DNA of 5,111 bases from an uncultured Rhodoferax sp. Its GTDB lineage: Bacteria > Pseudomonadota > Gammaproteobacteria > Burkholderiales > Burkholderiaceae_C. The stretch spans positions 1-5,111 of the forward strand of contig CAKZJN010000129.1 of assembly GCA_936943465.1 (NCBI GenBank), written 5' to 3'. The position numbers and the translations under genes are program-made. Position 1 is the first letter of the stretch; the number at the start of each line of letters is the position of its first letter. The notes under the pieces are model-generated. The model did no database searches. It worked only from the letters and a program-made list of their open reading frames with translations, and was not told the origin of the DNA. This document shows, one piece after another, positions 1 to 5,111 of this stretch.

Positions 1-738
1 GTGGCCTCGGCGTTGGCGCACCAGCTCAACCAGCCGCTCACGGTCATCATGGGCTACAACGCCGGGCTGCAGCGCATGCTGACCGACGCCGGCTACGACA
101 ACCGGGCCGTCATGAACGCGCTGGCGCAACAGGGCGAGCAGGCCGCCGAAGCCGGACGCATCGTGAAGCGCATTCGCGAGTTCCTGACCCGCCGGGCGCC
201 GCAGCGCGAGGCCTGTGATCTGGGTGCGGTGGCCCGCCGGGCCGCCGAGTTGTTGCAGCGCGATATGCAGGGCGCCCGGGTGCAGTTGCAGTGGGCCCTA
301 TCCGCCGATGTGCCACCGGTGTTTGCCGACCCGATCCTGATGGAGCAGGTGCTGATCAACCTGCTTCGCAATGCCTGCGACGCCATGGCCTCGGCGCCAC
401 TTCCGCAGGCCGGGCGCTGCATCCGCATCGCGGCCCAACGCAGCGGCGAGCGCTTTGTGCGCATGGACGTGGAAGACAACGGCCCTGGATTGCAGGGCCA
501 AAGCGTGGACCAATTAAGTGCGCCGTTTTTCTCGACCAAAAGTGATGGCATGGGCATGGGCCTGGCCATTTGCCGCTCGATTGTGGAGGTGCACCACGGT
601 GGCATGGACGCTGGCATGGGCACCCTGGGTGGGGCACGGTTTTCGTTTACCTTGCAGGTGTTTGATGCGCTTTTGCAGGTGCAAGGCGATGGCGGTGCGG
701 CCGATGAAGACGCCCGCGCCAATCTGGAAATTGACTGA
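1..738 (+). CDS. Sensor histidine kinase, C-terminal part (5' truncated by window edge)
   Basis: This is the catalytic half of a sensor histidine kinase that autophosphorylates on histidine and should pass the phosphate to the regulator encoded directly downstream. Seen in the 245 residues: the dimerisation/phosphoacceptor box A-H-Q-L-N-Q-P-L with H7; an ATPase domain from about residue 95 to 220 with N-box N120/N124, G1 box D159-N-G-P-G163, F-box P175-F-F-S-T-K and G2 box G183-M-G-M-G187. The frame is open at base 1, and the GTG there is almost certainly an internal valine codon, because the H-box normally follows a sensor domain. The H-box style matches the FixL/DctB/TtrS-like group. Unusually, the residue after the phospho-histidine is Gln rather than Glu. 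The last 25 or so residues are a nonconserved acidic tail. The family call is firm; the signal sensed is unknown because the input domain is missing. Confidence 0.93.
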   Translation: MASALAHQLNQPLTVIMGYNAGLQRMLTDAGYDNRAVMNALAQQGEQAAEAGRIVKRIREFLTRRAPQREACDLGAVARRAAELLQRDMQGARVQLQWALSADVPPVFADPILMEQVLINLLRNACDAMASAPLPQAGRCIRIAAQRSGERFVRMDVEDNGPGLQGQSVDQLSAPFFSTKSDGMGMGLAICRSIVEVHHGGMDAGMGTLGGARFSFTLQVFDALLQVQGDGGAADEDARANLEID

Positions 739-1367
739 TGGGGGTCGACATGAATGCAGCTACTGCACCCGCCACCGTGTACCTGGTGGACGATGAGGCC
801 ACGGTGCGCGCCGCATTGGAATTTTTGTTGTCCTCGCACGGGCTGCCCGTGTGCAGTCTGGACAGCGGCGTGGCGCTGCTCGAGCGCATCGAGAGCGGCC
901 CGGCCTTGCGCGGCTGCATTCTGCTGGATGTGCGCATGGAGCCGCTGTCGGGCTTGCAGGTGCACGACGAACTGGTGGCGCGCGGCATTCATACGCCGGT
1001 CATTTTTCTCACCGGCCACGGCGACATTCGCATGGCAGTGGGGGCTCTCAAAAAAGGCGCCTTTGACTTTGTGGAAAAACCCTTTGGCGACGCGGCCTTG
1101 GTCGAGCGGGTGCGCGACGCGCTGGCCGCCGACGCCGAGCAGCAGCAATTGCGCGCCAGCGGCGACTCGCGCGGCCAGATGCTGGCCGGCCTGACCCAGC
1201 GCGAACAGGACGTGATGCACCGGGTGGCCGCCGGCAAACTCAATAAGGTCATTGCCGACGAAATGAACGTGTCCATGCGCACCGTCGAGGTCTACCGCGC
1301 CCGTGTTTACGCCAAGCTCGGCGTGCGCTCCTCGGCCGAATTGGCGACGCTGCTGGCGCGCGGCTGA
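738..1367 (+). CDS. FixJ/TtrR-family response regulator (REC plus LuxR-type HTH)
   Basis: This is a cytoplasmic DNA-binding response regulator, the likely phosphoacceptor for the kinase just upstream. Counting from the ATG at 750 (205 residues), the receiver domain spans about 8-125: acidic pair D14-D15, phosphoacceptor D60 in I-L-L-D-V-R-M, switch T88 in F-L-T-G-H-G-D, and K110 in E-K-P-F. A short linker leads to a LuxR/GerE helix-turn-helix at about 148-203, beginning L-T-Q-R-E and including the typical R-T-V-E-V-Y-R-A-R-V recognition region. Length and order are standard for FixJ, TtrR and DctR. The ATG at 738 shares a base with the kinase stop codon (TGATG), suggesting translational coupling. 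The ATG at 750 has GGGGG at 740-744 and gives the more family-like short N-terminus, so the true start may be either. The target promoters cannot be told from the sequence. All key residues are present, so the protein looks functional. Confidence 0.94.
   Translation: MGVDMNAATAPATVYLVDDEATVRAALEFLLSSHGLPVCSLDSGVALLERIESGPALRGCILLDVRMEPLSGLQVHDELVARGIHTPVIFLTGHGDIRMAVGALKKGAFDFVEKPFGDAALVERVRDALAADAEQQQLRASGDSRGQMLAGLTQREQDVMHRVAAGKLNKVIADEMNVSMRTVEVYRARVYAKLGVRSSAELATLLARG
740..744 (+). promoter_or_regulatory. Possible ribosome binding site for the internal ATG at 750
   Basis: A run of five G lies five bases before the ATG at 750. It is a partial Shine-Dalgarno match and competes with GGAAA (726-730), nine bases before the overlapping ATG at 738. 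The two sites leave the regulator's start undecided by four codons. Confidence 0.3.
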
Positions 1368-1433
1368 TGCCAAGTCTTTAGCCCGACATTTCGGCCATCG
1401 GCGGCACAATTTGCTTTAGCATTTGGTTTCGAA
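1368..1433. other. Intergenic gap between the two-component pair and the binding-protein/kinase pair
   Basis: These 66 bases separate the two gene pairs and are AT-richer (32 G/C of 66) than the flanking genes. The heptamer CTTTAGC occurs twice (1376-1382 and 1414-1420). A small hairpin, CCGA-CATT-TCGG, sits at 1383-1394 without a following T-run, and a TTTCGAAA palindrome spans 1427-1434. None of these is strong enough to call as a terminator, promoter or operator. The binding-protein gene could have its own promoter here or be read through from upstream. Confidence 0.5.
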
Positions 1434-2276
1434 ATGAATATACAGAGGCGAAGCGTGGCGCAATTGTTTGACAGGATCGGATTTGCAATCTTTGGCATCT
1501 GTGCCTGCATTGGGGTTACGGTTTCGCATGCTGAAACTGTCATTGTGGGTGGCACCGGGAGTGCGCTGGGCTCCATTCGTCAACTGGGTGCAGCCTACGA
1601 AAAGCAGAACAAGGACTTTCAGATCAAGGTCTTGCCCAGCCTTGGTAGCTCCGGGGCATTGAAGGGCTTGGCCGAGCGTTCCGTGGATATTGGACTGATT
1701 GCCCGCCCCCTTAAGGACCCAGAGAAATCGCAGGGCATTCAGGCAACGCGCCTGGTGCAAACCCCGGTCGTTCTGGTAACCAGCAAACGCAGCGAAAAAG
1801 CCATATCAGGCGCGCAGATCGAAGACCTGTACTCGGGCCAAAACAAGCGCTGGCCCGATAACTCGCCGGTGCGTCTGGTGCTGCGTCCGCTGACCGAAAC
1901 CGACAACCAATTAGTCTCCACCCTGACCCCGGGAATGAAGGCCGCGCTGGAGGCCGCCGCTGCGCGGGACGGATTGCTTACCGCGTTGACCGATCAAGAA
2001 TCGGCCGACGCCCTGGAGAAGTTGCCTGGAAGCCTGGGCTTGGCCTCCCTGTCCCTAGTCGTGTCCGAAAAACGCAAACTGGAAGTCCTCGCGCTGAACG
2101 GAATCGCTCCACTGGAACGTGGAAAAGTAAATTTGGAATACCCCCTGATGAAGCCGCTGTATGTTGCAGCGCATCAGGATGCGAAGCCCATAGTCCGTAA
2201 GTTCATTGCCTATCTGCAGTCTCCCGCAGGTATCGCGGTACTGGAAAAAAACGGCTACACGCATGCCTTCAGATAG
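1434..2276 (+). CDS. PstS-like periplasmic substrate-binding protein (stand-alone)
   Basis: This is an exported solute-binding protein of the PstS/PBP-like superfamily, predicted to bind a small ligand in the periplasm. Counting from the ATG (280 residues), a hydrophobic segment at about 15-31 ends in V-S-H-A, giving a signal peptidase I site after A33. The mature protein opens with the V-G-G-T-G-S motif (39-43), followed by G71-S-S-G74 and S-V-D85-I-G, which correspond to the phosphate-contacting positions in PstS proteins. R151 in V-L-R-P-L-T-E-T may match the second-lobe arginine, but the usual following S-G-T motif is absent, so the ligand may not be phosphate. The ATG lacks a Shine-Dalgarno sequence; an in-frame GTG at 1455 has AGAGG six bases upstream and would give a 26-residue signal peptide. 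No transporter genes adjoin it. Its 3' end overlaps the hybrid kinase start, which points to a sensing rather than an import role (inference). Confidence 0.88.
   Translation: MNIQRRSVAQLFDRIGFAIFGICACIGVTVSHAETVIVGGTGSALGSIRQLGAAYEKQNKDFQIKVLPSLGSSGALKGLAERSVDIGLIARPLKDPEKSQGIQATRLVQTPVVLVTSKRSEKAISGAQIEDLYSGQNKRWPDNSPVRLVLRPLTETDNQLVSTLTPGMKAALEAAAARDGLLTALTDQESADALEKLPGSLGLASLSLVVSEKRKLEVLALNGIAPLERGKVNLEYPLMKPLYVAAHQDAKPIVRKFIAYLQSPAGIAVLEKNGYTHAFR
1444..1448 (+). promoter_or_regulatory. Ribosome binding site supporting a GTG start at 1455
   Basis: AGAGG lies six bases before an in-frame GTG at 1455, while the upstream ATG at 1434 has no purine-rich sequence at a suitable distance. This favours translation of the binding protein from 1455, removing seven residues including two arginines from the signal-peptide N-region. 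Confidence 0.5.
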
Positions 2277-5085
2277 GTCCCTGCGGCAACGGGCCGAGTC
2301 GCTCAGCACCGTTATTGCGGCGGTCTTTGCGATGGTGATTGCCCTGATTCCGCCTGGTGCGCTGTTCTGGACGGAATACAGCGCAATTCAAGCGGCTCTC
2401 GGGGCCGAGGCACAGATCAATGCGCGGCTTGCTTCGCAGGTGGTAGATCAAAACCCCGAGCATTGGCAATTGGAGGTCACCCACTTTGAGGCACTGCTGG
2501 CCAAGCGGCCCAACAACCACACGCCCGAGTCGCGCGTCATTACCGATGCCGGCGGCGGTGTGGTTGCTCAAAGCCAAGACGACATTGGAACCCTGACGGT
2601 CAGCGCTTCGGCCCCGATTTACGACTCGGGTGTGGAAGTCGGAACCTTGACGATTTCGCGGTCCACGCAACCGGTCTGGATTCGCAGCGCGCTGGTGGCC
2701 GGGGTGTCGTACCTGATCGCATTTGTTTGCTTTCTGGTGTTGCGGTGGTTGCCGCGCCGGGCACTGCAAATGGCGCTGGATGAGGCCACTGTGGCAAATG
2801 CCAAGGTGTTTGAACTGGGGCGCCAAAAAGACAAGGCGGAATCGGAAGCGGAAATGCGCTCCACGTTCCTGGCCACCATGAGCCACGAAATTCGCACGCC
2901 CATGAATGCCATTCTGGGCATGCTCAACTTGCTCCAGATTACCGAGCAAACGGCGCGCCAGCGCGATTACACAGAGAAGGCCACTGCCGCTGCGCAGTCG
3001 CTGCTGGGATTGATCAACGATATTCTGGATTTCTCCAAGATCGATGCGGGCAAACTGGAGCTCGACAGCCAGCCGTTCAGGCTCGATCAGTTGATGCGCC
3101 ATCTGGGCATGATTTTGTCGGCCAATCTGGGCAAGAAGCCGGTCGAACTTTTATTCGACATCGATCCGCAATTGCCCAAGACCGCAGTGGGCGATTCCAT
3201 GCGGCTGCAACAGGTGCTGATCAACCTCGGCGGCAACGCGGTGAAGTTTTCGCACCACGGACAAATCGTGATTGCGATGCGGCAGATGAGCCGCTCCGAG
3301 GCGTCGGTCACGGTTGAATTCTCGGTGCAGGATTCCGGCATCGGAATCGCTGAAGAACATCAGAAAAACATCTTCAGCAGCTTCTCGCAGGCTGAATCCT
3401 CCACGACACGGCGCTTCGGTGGAACGGGGCTCGGCCTGAGCATCAGCAACCGGTTGGTGCACCTGATGGGTGGCGACATCCGCTTGACCAGCACTTTGGG
3501 TGTTGGCAGCACGTTCGCATTCACGTTGGAGCTTCCGCTGGCTGGCGACGTGCCCGCTCCGGCGCCCAGGGCCCACAGTCCGGAACTGGAAGGCATGCGT
3601 GTCTTGGTTGTGGACGACAACGAAATAGCCGCTGAATTGATGCGCCGCATGGCCGAGTCCTGGAAGTGGCGCGCCGATGTCGCACTCAGCGGTGAACAGG
3701 CTTTGCAAATGATTCAGGAGGCCCTTGCAGCAGAGCCCGGTGCGTTTCCCTACGCCGTGATTTATATGGACTGGCAGATGCCGGAATCCGATGGCTGGGA
3801 GACGGCACGGTGCATTCACCAAATAGCCAGAAAGTGTGCCGGCGATCGGCCCAGCATCATCATGGTGACCGCCCATGGGCGCGAGATATTGGCCCACCGA
3901 TCTGCGGAGGAGCAGGCCTTGTTGAGTGGGTATCTGGTAAAGCCCATTACGGCCTCCATGCTGCTCGATGCCGTGGCCGATGCCAATGCAGGCAACACCG
4001 GCCTGCGCCAGTGGAGCACTCCCCGCGTGACCCAGCGGCAACTGGCCGGCATGCGAATTCTGGTGGTGGAGGACAACCTGATCAATCAGCAGGTTGCCGA
4101 CGAGCTGCTCAGCTCGGAGGGGGCGATTGTTTCGCTGGCTGCCAATGGGCAACAGGGGGTGGAAGCCGTGGCGGCCGCTGCGCCGCAATTTGACGTGGTG
4201 CTGATGGATATTCAAATGCCGGTGCTGGATGGCTACGGCGCCACGCAGTTAATTCGCGAGGAGCTGCGCCTGCTCAATTTGCCTATCGTGGCCATGACCG
4301 CCAATGCGCTGGCGACGGACCGCGAAGCCTGTCTGCAGGCGGGTATGAATGAGCATGTGGGCAAGCCCTTTGATATGGCCAAGCTGGTGTCACTGCTGAT
4401 TCGCGTAACCGGTTATCAGGCCAGCCTGGAGAGCATCACCATCGATGCGCTGCCCGCGCCCCGTGCAGCAGAACTGATTGAAGTGCCGGGTCTCGACCTG
4501 GCCACCGCGCTGTCGCGTATGTCGGGCATGCGGTCCTTGTACGTTCGCACCGCGAGGGATTTTTCCAAGGTTCTGGCAACCAGCATGGATGAGCTGCGTA
4601 ACCTGCTGAAGTCTTCGGATCAGAAGACTTTCATGATGCGATTGCATACCCTGAAAGGCAATGCCGCAACCCTGGGGCTGATGAATTTGTCGCGCAAGGC
4701 GGCCGAACTGGAGACGCTGTATAAATCGGCCGAAAGACCCGAGCAGTGTGCCGACGCACTGGATGCTTTGGGACGCCTGGTGGGCGCATCGCAAGACCTA
4801 CTCAACGCGGCCATTGCCCAATTGGCTGGTAATGAAGCGGCAGTGGCCACTCCCAAGTCAATCGAAAAGCCGAGTGCCGAATTGATGCGGGCAATGCGGG
4901 AACTGGACGACCTTCTGGCGTCTTCCGACATGGAGGCCCTGGGGTGCTTTGCCACCCTGCGGGATGCCCTGGAACAAACCGCCAACCCGCACTTCGCTGC
5001 ATTGGAAAATGCGATGCAGGAACTGGAGTTTGAGCTAGCGCATGGCGCCTGCCAGGCCATATTGAAGTCGTGGGACGAGGCCTGA
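2263..5085 (+). CDS. Membrane hybrid histidine kinase, HisKA-HATPase-REC-REC-HPt (BarA-like architecture)
   Basis: This 940-residue inner-membrane phosphorelay kinase senses in the periplasm and signals in the cytoplasm. Domains in order: TM1 about 14-36; periplasmic domain 37-141 with a Cache/PAS-like end (D95-A-G-G-G, A117-P-I-Y-D-S-G); TM2 142-163; a charged linker, possibly coiled coil, at 165-200 with no HAMP recognised; HisKA with S-H208-E-I-R-T-P; HATPase about 307-426 (N-box N321/N325, D357-S-G-I-G361, G386-G-T-G-L-G-L); REC1 445-575 (D451/D452, D503, T536, K560); REC2 597-715 (E603/D604, D649, T679, K701); HPt about 744-835 with R-L-H795-T-L-K-G; and a helical tail 872-940. All phosphotransfer residues are present. 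The ATG at 2263 was chosen because it gives a short, arginine-rich cytoplasmic N-terminus just before TM1; a TTG at 2206 in the same frame would add 19 residues lying within the upstream gene. The 14-base overlap with the binding-protein gene implies coupling. No output domain is present, so a separate regulator is expected. Confidence 0.93.
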   Translation: MPSDRSLRQRAESLSTVIAAVFAMVIALIPPGALFWTEYSAIQAALGAEAQINARLASQVVDQNPEHWQLEVTHFEALLAKRPNNHTPESRVITDAGGGVVAQSQDDIGTLTVSASAPIYDSGVEVGTLTISRSTQPVWIRSALVAGVSYLIAFVCFLVLRWLPRRALQMALDEATVANAKVFELGRQKDKAESEAEMRSTFLATMSHEIRTPMNAILGMLNLLQITEQTARQRDYTEKATAAAQSLLGLINDILDFSKIDAGKLELDSQPFRLDQLMRHLGMILSANLGKKPVELLFDIDPQLPKTAVGDSMRLQQVLINLGGNAVKFSHHGQIVIAMRQMSRSEASVTVEFSVQDSGIGIAEEHQKNIFSSFSQAESSTTRRFGGTGLGLSISNRLVHLMGGDIRLTSTLGVGSTFAFTLELPLAGDVPAPAPRAHSPELEGMRVLVVDDNEIAAELMRRMAESWKWRADVALSGEQALQMIQEALAAEPGAFPYAVIYMDWQMPESDGWETARCIHQIARKCAGDRPSIIMVTAHGREILAHRSAEEQALLSGYLVKPITASMLLDAVADANAGNTGLRQWSTPRVTQRQLAGMRILVVEDNLINQQVADELLSSEGAIVSLAANGQQGVEAVAAAAPQFDVVLMDIQMPVLDGYGATQLIREELRLLNLPIVAMTANALATDREACLQAGMNEHVGKPFDMAKLVSLLIRVTGYQASLESITIDALPAPRAAELIEVPGLDLATALSRMSGMRSLYVRTARDFSKVLATSMDELRNLLKSSDQKTFMMRLHTLKGNAATLGLMNLSRKAAELETLYKSAERPEQCADALDALGRLVGASQDLLNAAIAQLAGNEAAVATPKSIEKPSAELMRAMRELDDLLASSDMEALGCFATLRDALEQTANPHFAALENAMQELEFELAHGACQAILKSWDEA

Positions 5086-5111
5086 TTTTTCGGAACCCTT
5101 CTCCAGGGCCA

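Noticed and set aside
1383..1394. CCGA-CATT-TCGG hairpin as a terminator after the FixJ-like gene
   Set aside because: The stem is only four base pairs and no T-run follows, so intrinsic termination is not supported.
93..1409. Long open frame on the minus strand (438 codons) across the first kinase and regulator
   Set aside because: It is antisense to two genes with complete catalytic motifs, its translation is rich in Arg, Ala, His and Cys with no recognisable domain, and long antisense frames are common in GC-rich DNA.
1411..1441. Sigma-70-like promoter with TTGCTT at 1411 and an AT-rich -10 near 1434-1441
   Set aside because: The best -10 candidates at acceptable spacing match only about half of the consensus and overlap the possible start codon.
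1368..1460. Composition break suggesting the right block was acquired separately
   Set aside because: The start of the first kinase is GC-richer (85 of 120 in 61-180) than sampled right-block lines (35 of 60 in 1741-1800, 34 of 60 in 3241-3300), but part of the FixJ-like gene is as low as 31 of 60 (1021-1080), so the contrast is not consistent.
1494..1510. Lipoprotein signal (lipobox) at the cysteines in the binding-protein signal peptide
   Set aside because: The residues before each Cys (F-G-I-C and I-C-A-C) do not fit the L-A/S-G/A-C consensus, and a better signal peptidase I site (S-H-A) follows.
2269..3102. Open frame on the minus strand (277 codons) opposite the kinase N-terminal half
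   Set aside because: Shadow of the kinase reading frame, with no domain and an Arg/Gln/His-rich translation.
3151..4215. Open frame on the minus strand (354 codons) inside the hybrid kinase
   Set aside because: It is antisense to the HATPase and receiver domains, its composition is low-complexity His/Gln/Gly-rich, and no motif is recognised.
5096..5108. CCCT-TCTCC-AGGG hairpin after the hybrid kinase as a terminator
   Set aside because: The stem is four base pairs and the window ends three bases later, so any T-run cannot be judged.

Overview
The window reads as chromosomal DNA from a GC-rich Proteobacterium, most likely a betaproteobacterium of the order Burkholderiales (Comamonadaceae-like). 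This is inferred from gene style only: a kinase with an H-x-L-N-Q-P-L histidine box next to a FixJ/TtrR-type regulator, and a BarA-like hybrid kinase with a small periplasmic domain. No ribosomal or other taxonomic marker is present. All four genes are on the + strand, and about 98% of the window is coding.

Left block (1-1367): the 3' part of a sensor histidine kinase gene, cut by the window edge just before its phospho-accepting histidine, overlaps by one base a FixJ/TtrR-family response regulator gene (receiver plus LuxR-type HTH). Together they form a classical two-component system. Its signal cannot be read because the sensor input domain lies outside the window.

A 66-base gap (1368-1433) has no gene, no convincing terminator and no convincing promoter.

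Right block (1434-5085): an exported, stand-alone PstS-like periplasmic substrate-binding protein overlaps by 14 bases the start of a 940-residue hybrid histidine kinase. The kinase architecture is TM, periplasmic Cache/PAS-like domain, TM, HisKA, HATPase, REC, REC, HPt and a helical C-terminal tail. No ABC transporter permease or ATPase is present. The simplest reading is a sensory pair: the binding protein captures a small, possibly anionic, ligand and reports to the kinase, which runs an internal His-Asp-His phosphorelay. The HPt domain implies a separate response regulator, which is not in the right block and may lie downstream of base 5111.

No RNA genes, mobile elements, CRISPR arrays, large repeats or attachment sites were seen. 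The most interesting item is the binding-protein/hybrid-kinase module with unknown ligand and unknown output. SBP-linked kinases are a known theme (TorT/TorS, BvgS, EvgS), so this is a candidate new instance rather than a demonstrated new system.
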